A DNA stretch of 53,323 nucleotides, from IMG/VR virus record IMGVR_UViG_3300035179_000011, positions 1 to 53,323 of that record, one strand, 5' to 3'. Within the stretch, counting starts at the first letter, position 1. Each line of letters opens with the position of its first letter. A program made the position numbers and the translations under genes. Below are positions 14,069 through 23,010 of this stretch, one piece after another. The notes under the pieces are model-generated. The model was given only the letters and a program-made list of their open reading frames with translations. It was not told the origin of the DNA and ran no database searches. The stretch comes from a virus.

Positions 14069-15793
14069 TTACACGTCCTCGCACGAAATTGTGATTGGAT
14101 CAATGTCTGACATGCCTATGTCTATTGGCGTAATTGAAGACATGTCTATTACGATTTTGTAGTACGCCACAACAACTCCAAAGTAACCGTCAATTGCCAC
14201 GGTTTTCTGTGCTGCCAGTTTCTTCATGTATGTGTCCACGACAGCGTTTAGAGTCGTGACACGCCGAATGTACGTGTCAATGTTGGCTGTCACGGTAAAC
14301 GTTTTTGAAAAGTCAGAGTCAAGTGAAACCGATTTTTCTACGAGTTTCTCAAGAACTGTGTCAACGTTGCCCGTTAGAGTGTAAGTGTATAGTTGTTGAA
14401 TAATTTTTACGTCAATGCCGAACTGCTTTTGAATAACAGACCTTTTGAGTAATGAATCAAAATTACGTTGAAATTCGGGGGTTTTTTTGAAAACAGAATC
14501 AACATTAGGTTGTTTTAAATTGGTTTTTTCAAAGAACGAGTCAGCACCGAGTTGCTTCAGAATTGCCAACTTTTTGAGTAAAACATTAAATCCGCGCTGA
14601 ACTTCAACTGTTTTTTTCAAGAAACTGTCGAGGGCAACGTATCGCACCAAAGCCTTTCCTATATAAGCGTTCACGCCTACTGTTTTGGTTATTCCTCGTT
14701 TCTTTATGAACGCGTTAATAGTTCTGGATTTTGAAAACGTTTTTCTGAAGCGACCGTCAATGCCCATTGTTTTCTGGTAGTTTTTGAGCAAAATCGCGTC
14801 CACGTTTTTCGAGTTGAGAACGTCGTATTTTTTGAAAATAGCGTCGAGTTGACGGTCTAGATGAACAACCGTTATTGCACCCAATATTACGTCAAGTCCA
14901 AACGTCTTCAGTATTTCCTTTTTAAGTTGCACAACGTCAATGCCGTATTGTTCAAGAATCGCAAGTTTTCTGATTAAAGATGAAATGTCACTGCACTGTT
15001 GAACCGATTGTGCTTTAGTTATCGCGTCTATATTTCTGAGTCTTTCTTTTGAACTAGACTTAAATACTGAATCGACGGTTTTAGAGACAGAATATCCCTT
15101 TTTAAAAACAGCATCAGTATTAACTGTTTCTTGACTGAGTTTCTTGAAATCGCTGTCAATCGTTTTCTGTTTTAAAATCGCAAGTTTCTTGTTTACTATG
15201 TCAAAGTTTCTCTGTTTTTGAACACCTAATTTCTTGAGGGCAACGTCAATTAACGTCTGTTTTGATAATCTTTTCAACAACCAAGCGTCGATGCCGAGTG
15301 TTTTTTCAAGACGTTTCTTGAAATCGCCATCAATTGTTCTCTGCTTTAAAGCACCGAGTTTCTTGTTTAATATGTCAAAGTTTCTCTGTTTTTGGTAAAT
15401 TGCCTTTTCAACCACGGTTAAGTCTACACATTGCGTTATGCCGAGCTTTTTGAAAACGCTGTCAAACGCGGGTTCTTTTAGAAAGGTTTTTTTAATGACC
15501 GAATCAATAGAAAAAGTTTTTATGTTGATGTCGAGTTGTTCTCCAAAAAGAGAGGTATTTACTGTAGTTGTTCTTTCCGCCGTCAGAGTTGTTACTTTAA
15601 CGCTGTCGCCATTAGAGTAGCCGCTCGAATATTTCGTTGTATCGCCCAAATCAATCGCATATTCACCAACATTGTTAGTGTAAATCGTGCATTCTTGGCT
15701 TTTAGTCACGTTTCTTATGGTGACAGCTACGGTGTTTTGAAGAACGCCGTCCTTCTTGATTTTTCCGTAGATTACATAGGGATTTTGTGGCAT
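14069..15793 (-). CDS. Fibrous virion protein with about 29 tandem 14-17 residue repeats
   Basis: ATG 15793 follows GGGTGAC, and the stop of 15799-18162 overlaps that site, so the longer frame from 15838 is not used. Residues about 4-80 form a carboxypeptidase-regulatory/Ig-like beta domain (YVIYGKIKKDGVLQNT). The next roughly 450 residues are a tandem array with the pattern D-x-x-[FLI]-x-K-[KR]-x(4-6)-[KQ]-x-x-[FIV], mostly 14 or 15 residues per copy. The C-terminus (ITPIDIGMSDIDPITI) is acidic. This could be a beta-solenoid or coiled fibre on the virion. The distinct repeat makes an extended fibre the best guess. Confidence 0.7.
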   Translation of the reverse strand: MPQNPYVIYGKIKKDGVLQNTVAVTIRNVTKSQECTIYTNNVGEYAIDLGDTTKYSSGYSNGDSVKVTTLTAERTTTVNTSLFGEQLDINIKTFSIDSVIKKTFLKEPAFDSVFKKLGITQCVDLTVVEKAIYQKQRNFDILNKKLGALKQRTIDGDFKKRLEKTLGIDAWLLKRLSKQTLIDVALKKLGVQKQRNFDIVNKKLAILKQKTIDSDFKKLSQETVNTDAVFKKGYSVSKTVDSVFKSSSKERLRNIDAITKAQSVQQCSDISSLIRKLAILEQYGIDVVQLKKEILKTFGLDVILGAITVVHLDRQLDAIFKKYDVLNSKNVDAILLKNYQKTMGIDGRFRKTFSKSRTINAFIKKRGITKTVGVNAYIGKALVRYVALDSFLKKTVEVQRGFNVLLKKLAILKQLGADSFFEKTNLKQPNVDSVFKKTPEFQRNFDSLLKRSVIQKQFGIDVKIIQQLYTYTLTGNVDTVLEKLVEKSVSLDSDFSKTFTVTANIDTYIRRVTTLNAVVDTYMKKLAAQKTVAIDGYFGVVVAYYKIVIDMSSITPIDIGMSDIDPITISCEDV

Positions 15794-15798
15794 TTTTG

Positions 15799-18162
15799 TC
15801 ACCCGTAGTTGTGGTTCCAAATTCCCGCTGTGGTGCACCAGATGTAGAATTTATTATCGATGCTTGTAACTTGAATATTGGCGTTCACTGTGTAACCATA
15901 AACGAAGACGTATCTTGTTCCATTCGTATATTCCAAAACGCAGACAATCCAATTGATGTTATCCAAATTCAGGCTGATGTTGACCTGTCCTAGTGTATGT
16001 CCAACGTCGATTAATGTGGCTGAAAATGCGTTCCATCCCACGGAAAGAAGCGTTCCACCATATTTTGTGTCTAGTGGGTCTGCGTCCCAATTATCTGGAA
16101 TACCGTCGCCATCTGTGTCCGCATTAAACGGATTAGTATAATTTATAAAAAGTTCTTGATAATCGTTCCAAGTGTCGCCGTCACTATCCAATCCTTGTAA
16201 TGTAGAGTTACTTGGAAGATTTAAGATTATGAAGGTGCTGGCGTTTACCATGCTTACTAAGCACGGTTGTCCAGTTATTCCTGCTTTTAATCGGACGCTG
16301 AATTGATAAATTAGACTATCGTTAAAAGTGTGAATGTAAGGCGAGTTAGCCAAGTTTATATAGGCACAATCTAAATACCAATTATTATAAAGTGCCCCTC
16401 CCACAGTGAAATATAAATGTCTTTTCGAGGTTGCGTCGCCGTCAAATATGGTTGCGTTATACATTGTAGCGTCGTTCAATCGTTTTGAGTGCCATCCAAC
16501 ATAATTGAAATCTGTCGTGTTGGGTTGTGCACTATTCCACCACATATGAATGTAAACGTTGTTTATGACGTAAGAATTGCCGATGGTTGTTGTATTGTCA
16601 TACCATGCCATCACATAACCAGCGCAATAGCTTGTAGATTGATTTATTGGAGAAGCAGTTGCGTTCCAAATGCCCGTGTCTGTTCCCGACGCCCCGTCTT
16701 GTTCATGCGGAAACTGGTCGGGCGTACTGTAACCTGAACCTTGGTCGGTGTGTGCCCAATACCAATAATAAAACTGTTTATAGTTCAAGGTGGTTGTTGT
16801 ACAATTCATTATGAAGGTGCGGTTGTAAGCCTTTGAAATCCATTGATTTCCTGTGTTAACAAAAAATTTTATATCATTGACTGTTCCAGTGAGACTTGTG
16901 AGATTTTTGTATGCTGTCGCACCGTTTAATGTCATAGTGTAGTTTACGCCTTGGCATCGAACTTTCGCTTCTGTCGGCGTAAAGTTTCCGCAACTGATTT
17001 GTGTATAAAGCCAGTTGTGTGATTGTCTGCTATTGTTTATGGCTGAATCTCTGTCGGGTTTAACTATCGTTATTGTTGGTGTGCCTGAACTTCCAGTCAC
17101 ATTTAAGCGAATGCAATCAAAAAAGCTTCCAACACCGTATTGCGGTTTAAAGATAAGTTGTGCAGCATTCACTTTTGTTGGTGTGTTCAGGAAGGTTGAT
17201 ACGTATGCAACTGTGTGCCAGTGCCAAATATCTGTCCACGTTGTCCCAAACACATAGTCATATTGTGTCCACGTTGAGCCGTCTGTTAAGTTGAAATACC
17301 AATGATGTGCAGACTCGTCTTGAAGTGCAAAAACCTCTAAGGTAACGTTAGTAATTTGTATGAAAGTTGTGTCGGCAAAATCAAATTTTCCTTCTTTGCC
17401 TTGCGCTAAAGTAAGTTTAATATAGTTTGTCGGATAATCCCGCACATCTTCGTATGGGGATGTTCCAACGCAAGTTTGCGTTTGAAAATCCGTTGTTCTG
17501 CTTGCAACATAGAGAAGTTGATGTCCAGCGGCGGGAGTGTCTGGATGTCGATGTCCATAGTAAACTCTAACGGCGACACATGAACAATACGGTACATAAG
17601 TGTTAGCGGAATCGGCGCGTCCGTAAACTCCAGGTGCTGTTCCATTAATGTCATTGTAAGTCCATTCTACACCTGTTGATGGATTTGTTGTCCATGTATA
17701 AGTGTACCACTTGTAAACGGTCGTAAGACTTAATGCACCACTGTAATAACTGCCATATAACATAATTTTGCATGTTGTTCCGCTACCACTTGCTTTAAGT
17801 CGAGCATAAACGGTTACATTTATGTCATAATCCGATGGAAACCATTGCACATACCAGTTCTGTAATGTAAAATTTTCTTTATAATATAATGGATAATTTG
17901 CTGGACAGTAAACATAATCTGTGTCGTCTGGCGACGCAATAGTTTCATCAACTCTTAGATAGTCGTTAGTATCTGGATATTCTTCCCAATCCACAGAATA
18001 ACTGTCACCGTCCACATGTAATTCTTGCGTTTGCTGCGGAGTTCCACCAACGGACGGTGTTGGCGGAAACAAAACTATTGGAGTTAAAAGGGCAACAATT
18101 ATAGTAACAATTATGCTGATTGCCAACACAAATTTTTTCCATTCTTTCTTTATTGTTTCCAT
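15799..18162 (-). CDS. Large membrane-anchored beta-rich surface protein with Ca-binding repeats
   Basis: The N-terminus has a basic start and a hydrophobic segment (residues about 12-30, FVLAISIIVTIIVALLTPIVL), so it is a signal-anchor. The body is rich in aromatic residues, threonine and cysteine, built of beta-sandwich-like blocks. Near residue 690 come DSDGDTWNDYQE and DTDGDGIPDNWD, thrombospondin type 3 or dockerin-like calcium loops. The last part resembles an S-layer or adhesin stalk. At 787 residues it is a likely receptor-binding or host-surface-linked virion protein. It overlaps the transglutaminase-like gene. Confidence 0.65.
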   Translation of the reverse strand: METIKKEWKKFVLAISIIVTIIVALLTPIVLFPPTPSVGGTPQQTQELHVDGDSYSVDWEEYPDTNDYLRVDETIASPDDTDYVYCPANYPLYYKENFTLQNWYVQWFPSDYDINVTVYARLKASGSGTTCKIMLYGSYYSGALSLTTVYKWYTYTWTTNPSTGVEWTYNDINGTAPGVYGRADSANTYVPYCSCVAVRVYYGHRHPDTPAAGHQLLYVASRTTDFQTQTCVGTSPYEDVRDYPTNYIKLTLAQGKEGKFDFADTTFIQITNVTLEVFALQDESAHHWYFNLTDGSTWTQYDYVFGTTWTDIWHWHTVAYVSTFLNTPTKVNAAQLIFKPQYGVGSFFDCIRLNVTGSSGTPTITIVKPDRDSAINNSRQSHNWLYTQISCGNFTPTEAKVRCQGVNYTMTLNGATAYKNLTSLTGTVNDIKFFVNTGNQWISKAYNRTFIMNCTTTTLNYKQFYYWYWAHTDQGSGYSTPDQFPHEQDGASGTDTGIWNATASPINQSTSYCAGYVMAWYDNTTTIGNSYVINNVYIHMWWNSAQPNTTDFNYVGWHSKRLNDATMYNATIFDGDATSKRHLYFTVGGALYNNWYLDCAYINLANSPYIHTFNDSLIYQFSVRLKAGITGQPCLVSMVNASTFIILNLPSNSTLQGLDSDGDTWNDYQELFINYTNPFNADTDGDGIPDNWDADPLDTKYGGTLLSVGWNAFSATLIDVGHTLGQVNISLNLDNINWIVCVLEYTNGTRYVFVYGYTVNANIQVTSIDNKFYIWCTTAGIWNHNYG

Positions 18163-18665
18163 TCTTCAAAATGCTCCTTTGTTGTGTATGCGTTTCGAGA
18201 GTTGAAACAATACCAGAGTTTCCAGTTGGGCGGCACAACTTTCAAATTTGGATTCGTCCAATCTTGAAGTTCGCCATCGACGGTAACAACAGCGTGGAAT
18301 CCTGATGGCGTATTGTAGATATTAACCAAAACTTTGTAATATGGAATCAGTTTGTTGCGAACCAAAATTAAACATGCCAAAAGAATACTTCCATCTTCAC
18401 AATCCCCAAATCCGTCCGCAAGAGTTTCGTTTGGAAACTTCCAGAAATCCTTTTCTTCCGATTTGTAAATTATGTGAGTGTGAACCCAATCCAAAGACGA
18501 TTCAGTTGAAGAAAACTCAATCATCAATTTTCTCGGCAAGTATTTTGTGAAATCAAGAAACTTTGTCACTTCGATTGGTTCGGCACGTTTTGTGGTTTCA
18601 ATTATGCGAACTCGTTGGAGTCCGCGGTGTCGCATCAACCACCATTCCCTTAGCCAATCAAACAT
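18150..18665 (-). CDS. Transglutaminase-like cysteine peptidase
   Basis: In 171 residues the catalytic triad order Cys-His-Asp is visible: C89 in GFGDCEDGS, H124 in GFHAVV and D135 in LQDWTNP. This is the transglutaminase-like core used by viral and bacterial peptidases, including pseudomurein endoisopeptidases. ATG 18665 overlaps the upstream stop (TGATG). Lying between a tail fibre and surface-protein genes, it may trim host envelope protein or crosslink virion proteins. I cannot decide the substrate. Confidence 0.75.
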   Translation of the reverse strand: MFDWLREWWLMRHRGLQRVRIIETTKRAEPIEVTKFLDFTKYLPRKLMIEFSSTESSLDWVHTHIIYKSEEKDFWKFPNETLADGFGDCEDGSILLACLILVRNKLIPYYKVLVNIYNTPSGFHAVVTVDGELQDWTNPNLKVVPPNWKLWYCFNSRNAYTTKEHFEEWKQ

Positions 18666-19285
18666 CAATCAACACTTCCATCCTCGTGAATATGTTTTAT
18701 TTGTCCGCCAAATTTACCGAGCACGTAAATTGTCTCCACTATTTCGTCTCGCAACGCGAGAACCTGCTTGTCCGCTTTCATAACTGCATTTGTGTCGTGG
18801 TAGCCACACGATGGGCAAGTTGGCGACACCATCACGATAGTTTGTTCGCCCCGCTCTGTGTGTTGACGAAACGTTTCCCGAAAGGCGACGTTGGAAACTG
18901 GCAATTGTATTTTCGGGTTTAACGATTTATTACTAAATTGCCACGAGCAACCGCACTTCAAGCAAACATGAAAGTCGTAAACTGTAATGGTGATTTCCTT
19001 TTTGGCAACCAGTTTATCTCCGTCGTTAAGATTAATTCTTTGAAAGGGCAAATTTGAGGGGTGAACGTCAACTTCGACGTGCTGCTGTGTTTTCAACGCG
19101 TTCTGCACCTTATTGGCAAAATCTTTAGAAAACGGATACCACCCAAACCCTTTCAAAGTCGGCACGTCGCTTAAATGAAACACGTTGAGGTTTTCTCGTC
19201 CTGTTTCCAAGTCAAACTGTGGCAGTGCCCGACCGTTCTTGTATTCGGCAACCCAGAAGTAAACGATGCGAGAGCGGTTCAACAT
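18665..19285 (-). CDS. Zinc-ribbon structural-module protein, 206 residues
   Basis: A Cys pair CLKCGC at about 118 and a second CPSCGYH near 162 form one zinc ribbon in a beta-rich protein. The N-terminal half (VYFWVAEYKNGRALPQFD) has no recognised family. It sits between the tail fibre and the peptidase, with overlapping ends, suggesting a virion or assembly role. Confidence 0.5.
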   Translation of the reverse strand: MLNRSRIVYFWVAEYKNGRALPQFDLETGRENLNVFHLSDVPTLKGFGWYPFSKDFANKVQNALKTQQHVEVDVHPSNLPFQRINLNDGDKLVAKKEITITVYDFHVCLKCGCSWQFSNKSLNPKIQLPVSNVAFRETFRQHTERGEQTIVMVSPTCPSCGYHDTNAVMKADKQVLALRDEIVETIYVLGKFGGQIKHIHEDGSVD

Positions 19286-19293
19286 GTTTTCAC

Positions 19294-21624
19294 CTAAGTC
19301 TTCGTCGGATAAACTTTGAAGTAATACGGCACTCCATCGATGTCTATTTTTACAAGTTTTGGCGTTCCAGAAAGCGTTGCGTCTGCTTCATTTAGTGGGT
19401 TTTTTATTTGATTATTCTTCATATCAAACTGAGTTGTATTGAAAAGATATTCAATAGTTCCAGCATAATCCAATTCAAGACCCGCATTATCTGCATATTG
19501 TCTCCAATCTTGATTGTGAATTTGTGCGAATCTAATACTTGGTGTCGGATTATCTCTACCTGCGTTGTAGGTTGATGCAAGCCATATAGTCGAACCGTCC
19601 AAATAAATTAGATTAGCACAACTTGCTCCTGTTGCGTATGGATATGGATATGAGTCCCAATAACCGCCTTGAACGCAAAAATTATCAAGAGTCGCAGAAG
19701 AATTTGCTGATGCTACTCCTGCGCCTGTTCCAGCCGTAATTGTTATTGCAGAACCATTGGCTATGACTGATGAGGCTGCTATAACCCATTGTCTGTTTGT
19801 GTTGTCATAACTTGCCAGTATTCCAATTTCTACCGCATCGTCTTTGACTTGTTTTCCGATGTCGGTAGTAACACAATTCACGTATCCCGTAGCACTTAGA
19901 TTCAACGATGAATGTGTTCTTATAATGCCTTGGAAAATTATGTAGTATGGGTCGCCTGATACTACCGCTTCAGAAAACGCAGATGCTACAGTGATTGTCT
20001 TTGTCGTTGCGTTGAATCCACTTATTGTTTTTGCTTCCCATCCATAGGTTGCACCTAAATAAACATATAGTATGCCGCCAATCCAGAAGTCTTTTGCCTG
20101 AACGAGGTGTTCACTCGTCGTGTCTATAAGCGTGGTTGTTGAACCGCCCGTCGCAGTCCAACCGAGACTTGAAAGTATTCCGTTTGCTTCAGCATACGCG
20201 TCATTTGCGATGTGTCCGTAACCAGAAATGTCCCATCCAAGACGATTAATACTTGCATCAACAGAAAACGTACACTGGTTTGCATTTCTATTGTTTATCT
20301 TTATTCCCGTTTCACAGAATACAACGCTTCCATGAAAATAATTTCGATTGGCTGTAGATGTATTTCCTATGTCAGAGTCAAGAAGAATGCCTATGCTTCC
20401 AGTTGGTATCACGTTTACAAAGGGGTCACGCCCGTGAATCTCTACATCAAAGTCATTTGTATAGCATCCCCACTCGCTATAATGAACGTTTACCTTTAAG
20501 CCGACTCCGTTTGTTGGAACATTTATTACTCTAAAATTGTGTCGTGTTTGCCAACAATCTTCGACGTGAATACCGATACTCGCAATCTGGTTCATGTCAA
20601 CTGTGCAATTTTGAATTCCGCCAAAAGAAGGGTAATGTCCATCCCGCGTATACTTTATCATTGTGTTAAATCCCAAAGTGGCTGTTGCCTGAATAGTCCA
20701 TCCGTTACAGTCTACTCGAATATGTTTATCGGTCAAAAGAAGGGTAGAATTTAATGGTGCTGTTTGCTCTCCAATAAACTGTATTGAGCCATAAAGAGTT
20801 ATGGCACCCACTGCAGCGTTGAAGACTGTCGCGAAATCAGTGTTACTAGAGAATATAGTGCCATCTTTGTCTAATGCATAGTATGTAGTGCCAGACTTGT
20901 ATAAACTTAGAACGAGTTTATATGGATGTAATCCGCCACCTCTACTGCCGTGTTGCGTATCAGTTAAAACTCCGCTTGCTCCACCAACTATATCTGGATG
21001 TTGCCCAGTGGTTGTTCGAGTTCCATGTATTGTATCGGTCATGGTTGTCCATGAAACGTCTGTTCCGTCGCTTTTCAACAGTTGATTTGCTGTGCCCTTA
21101 GCCAACCGACTCAGTTTAGGAGTGGCATTACCAACTAGAACATCGCCTCTGACAATTGACGCTGCTAAAGTGTCGCCGTGCTTTGCGGAAAGAATGTTGT
21201 GAACGTCTGCCGTGTTCTCGAAAGTTTGAACTGCTGAACCATTCCAAAACTTGTAAACGTTGCTGGTTGTGTTGAACCACCAATATCCTTTTTGGCTTGT
21301 GCCCCATCCAGTTGTTGACGGATCGCTCGCAAGTAGTGGACACGCCAACTGTTTGCCTTGGGCACTGTAGATTTTGCGTGCGCCCTGATAATCCTCTATG
21401 AAGAGAATCGAATTGCCATAAGTAACTGTGCCGTCCAACGTCATTTCTTTCAGGTAAATTATGCCGCCACTCGTGAGAGCGTTAACAGCGGCTTGCTGAA
21501 CGACGGCTTTGCTTGGGTCACTGTAATCTGTTCCGCCGCACGTATTGCACCGCGCCCAATACTTCGAGGTTGAAGTATCGTAATAAACCGTGTAACTCGA
21601 ATTTATCCTATCTTTTGTGCTCAT
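19294..21624 (-). CDS. Tail spike/fibre with pectin-lyase-like region, 776 residues
   Basis: The early part includes TGWGTSQKGYWWFNTTSNVYKF, a phrase common in phage fibre anchors, followed by a hydrophilic hinge. From about residue 290 a parallel beta-helix pattern appears (GSIQFIGEQTAPLNSTLLL..., NCTVDMNQIASIGIHV, NRNYFHGSVVFCETGIKINN), typical of spike proteins that bind or cleave polysaccharides. A beta-rich C-terminal cap follows. It likely recognises the host surface; catalytic residues are not visible. Confidence 0.65.
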   Translation of the reverse strand: MSTKDRINSSYTVYYDTSTSKYWARCNTCGGTDYSDPSKAVVQQAAVNALTSGGIIYLKEMTLDGTVTYGNSILFIEDYQGARKIYSAQGKQLACPLLASDPSTTGWGTSQKGYWWFNTTSNVYKFWNGSAVQTFENTADVHNILSAKHGDTLAASIVRGDVLVGNATPKLSRLAKGTANQLLKSDGTDVSWTTMTDTIHGTRTTTGQHPDIVGGASGVLTDTQHGSRGGGLHPYKLVLSLYKSGTTYYALDKDGTIFSSNTDFATVFNAAVGAITLYGSIQFIGEQTAPLNSTLLLTDKHIRVDCNGWTIQATATLGFNTMIKYTRDGHYPSFGGIQNCTVDMNQIASIGIHVEDCWQTRHNFRVINVPTNGVGLKVNVHYSEWGCYTNDFDVEIHGRDPFVNVIPTGSIGILLDSDIGNTSTANRNYFHGSVVFCETGIKINNRNANQCTFSVDASINRLGWDISGYGHIANDAYAEANGILSSLGWTATGGSTTTLIDTTSEHLVQAKDFWIGGILYVYLGATYGWEAKTISGFNATTKTITVASAFSEAVVSGDPYYIIFQGIIRTHSSLNLSATGYVNCVTTDIGKQVKDDAVEIGILASYDNTNRQWVIAASSVIANGSAITITAGTGAGVASANSSATLDNFCVQGGYWDSYPYPYATGASCANLIYLDGSTIWLASTYNAGRDNPTPSIRFAQIHNQDWRQYADNAGLELDYAGTIEYLFNTTQFDMKNNQIKNPLNEADATLSGTPKLVKIDIDGVPYYFKVYPTKT

Positions 21625-21683
21625 TTTTTCACCAAGTTATTAGAAAAAGAGACAATGTGAAATAGGCAAGCATTTAGTTGCCC

Positions 21684-22274
21684 CTAAATTTCGTCGTAAC
21701 TAAATGTCAACGTTTCGTCGGTTTGTTCGCCCTGCGTGGCATCAGTTGCCACTTTAGCTTGCAATACAACCGATTTGCACTTGCCCGCAGCCGTGTGGTC
21801 AGAACTATCCACAGTTGCTTTGTTTGCGCTAGTCCAATACGTGAAACTTCGTGTTTTAGTTGTTTGAGCGTTGTAATAGCCGTGTCCGTTCGTCGCGTCT
21901 TCAATCGTGTCGCCAGTCGTGCTCTCTGTGCCCGTTGCCAAATCATATTCCGTGTCCATTGGGCAGCCAATGTCGCCAGTGTCGCGGTTGCCAAGTCTTA
22001 ATTCGCCGTTTGTTCCAACGTTCCAGCCCAGTGTCCCATCGCCCCAAAATTTGATGTTGTTGATTTTCGTAAAAGTGCCGCCAGTTATTTTCAAATATAC
22101 GTGTATCCAGTAGGAATAGTTGAAGCCACTCGTCGGAATAGGAATTGGGTATGTAGTATCTGTAGGCGAAAACTGATCTTTTGTTTGCAAACGGGTACTC
22201 GCCGTTATTTCTGCTTCTGAAGGTGCACCGTCCGATCCGCCATAGCCTTGATACACTAAAACTGTTGCTACCAT
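21684..22274 (-). CDS. Beta-rich virion protein, 196 residues
   Basis: The sequence has long alternating strands (YWIHVYLKITGGTFTKINNIKFW) with Gly/Thr-rich loops, like capsid-decorating or tail-associated Ig domains. It is the first gene under a late promoter at 22287-22351 and starts at ATG 22274 after CTGGAGAC. Specific function unknown. Confidence 0.5.
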   Translation of the reverse strand: MVATVLVYQGYGGSDGAPSEAEITASTRLQTKDQFSPTDTTYPIPIPTSGFNYSYWIHVYLKITGGTFTKINNIKFWGDGTLGWNVGTNGELRLGNRDTGDIGCPMDTEYDLATGTESTTGDTIEDATNGHGYYNAQTTKTRSFTYWTSANKATVDSSDHTAAGKCKSVVLQAKVATDATQGEQTDETLTFSYDEI

Positions 22275-22286
22275 TTATTTGTCTCC

Positions 22287-22351
22287 AGAAAATAATAGTA
22301 ATCGTAAACGTTATTTAAACGTTCTTTTATATATGCTAACAACTGTTGAAT
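22287..22351 (-). promoter_or_regulatory. Candidate late promoter, copy 2, plus AT block
   Basis: Minus strand: CAACAGTTGTTAGCATATATAAAAGAACGTTTAAAT, then ACGTTTACGATTACTATTATTTT. The first part matches the sequence at 14022-14062; the second is the AT block of the early-type promoters, so both elements meet here. Confidence 0.65.
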
Positions 22352-22373
22352 TTAAAAAAAGGGGGAAATGCGG

Positions 22374-22553
22374 TTATTTCTTGCTGAGTATTTGTTTAAT
22401 CTTCGGGCTTTCAGAGAGCAATTCTTCAATCATGCGTGATTTGCTAATCTCTTCGCCCTTCATTTGTCGTTCGCGTCTAATCTCCAAGATTGCCTTGTAA
22501 ATTTCTTGGTCTACTGTGGCTGAAATATATGTTTTTCTTCGTTCGTTTGGCAT
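22374..22553 (-). CDS. Ribbon-helix-helix DNA-binding protein, 59 residues
   Basis: The frame starts MPNERRKTYISATVDQEIYKAI and ends LSKK. The strand RKTYISATVD followed by two helices with a turn (ERQMKGEEISKSRMIEELL) is a standard MetJ/Arc fold layout, with the strand residues T-Y-I-S pointing to DNA. It lies two bases after 22555-22914, preceded by GGAGACATTGAA, inside the structural operon. It may regulate late transcription, perhaps from the promoter just downstream. Confidence 0.75.
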   Translation of the reverse strand: MPNERRKTYISATVDQEIYKAILEIRRERQMKGEEISKSRMIEELLSESPKIKQILSKK

Positions 22554-22554
22554 T

Positions 22555-22914
22555 TCAATGTCTCCTTCGATTTATCCATGCGTACACTTTGCCGTGCGTG
22601 TTGTCTACGCCATCGTAATATTTGATGCGGATTTCAAACCATGCGGCTTCCAAATCGGCGGCATCTGTTACGGTGATAATTGCTGAAGCGTCTTTTGCTA
22701 CGCTTTGTTCGGTTACAACGGTTTCCCATTTTGCTTTAGCGTGGTCGGACGCTCGTGCTTCCACGGTGAACTTGATGGCGTTAACGTTGTCTTCTTTGAC
22801 ATAAACGAGAACTGACTTAAAATTTTGAACGTTGGCGGTTGCGCTGTATTGAGGAGCACCGCTGGCGGTTGTTGTTACCCCGTCAATTACAAGCATATAT
22901 TTTCCAAGTGGCAT
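22555..22914 (-). CDS. Hypothetical virion protein, 119 residues
   Basis: The product is beta-rich (KYMLVIDGVTTTAS, SVLVYVKEDNVNAIKFTVEARAS, AAWFEIRIKYYD), consistent with a small capsid decoration or tail ornament domain. It is downstream of the capsid genes but past the hairpins at 22941-23001. Function unknown. Confidence 0.5.
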   Translation of the reverse strand: MPLGKYMLVIDGVTTTASGAPQYSATANVQNFKSVLVYVKEDNVNAIKFTVEARASDHAKAKWETVVTEQSVAKDASAIITVTDAADLEAAWFEIRIKYYDGVDNTHGKVYAWINRRRH

Positions 22915-22940
22915 TTTCTTTTTTCTCCAAGTGAGTTAAG

Positions 22941-23001
22941 CTGGGGATTACCCCAGAGTCAACACTTTTGTCCAACTTCAAAAATCGGCGTGGACACGCC
23001 T
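22941..23001 (-). terminator. Pair of hairpins below the capsid genes
   Basis: Two perfect inverted repeats lie between capsid genes and 22555-22914. GGCGTGGACACGCC (22988-23001) is flanked by A runs on the left and T runs on the right, so it could act as a bidirectional terminator. CTGGGGATTACCCCAG (22941-22956) follows. In archaea, U-tracts matter more than hairpins, so attenuation or RNA processing to set capsid protein levels is also possible. Confidence 0.5.
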
Positions 23002-23010
23002 TTTTACAAA

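Noticed and set aside
22279-22500. 73-residue rightward frame
   Set aside because: It is antisense to the RHH gene at 22374-22553 and the late promoter.
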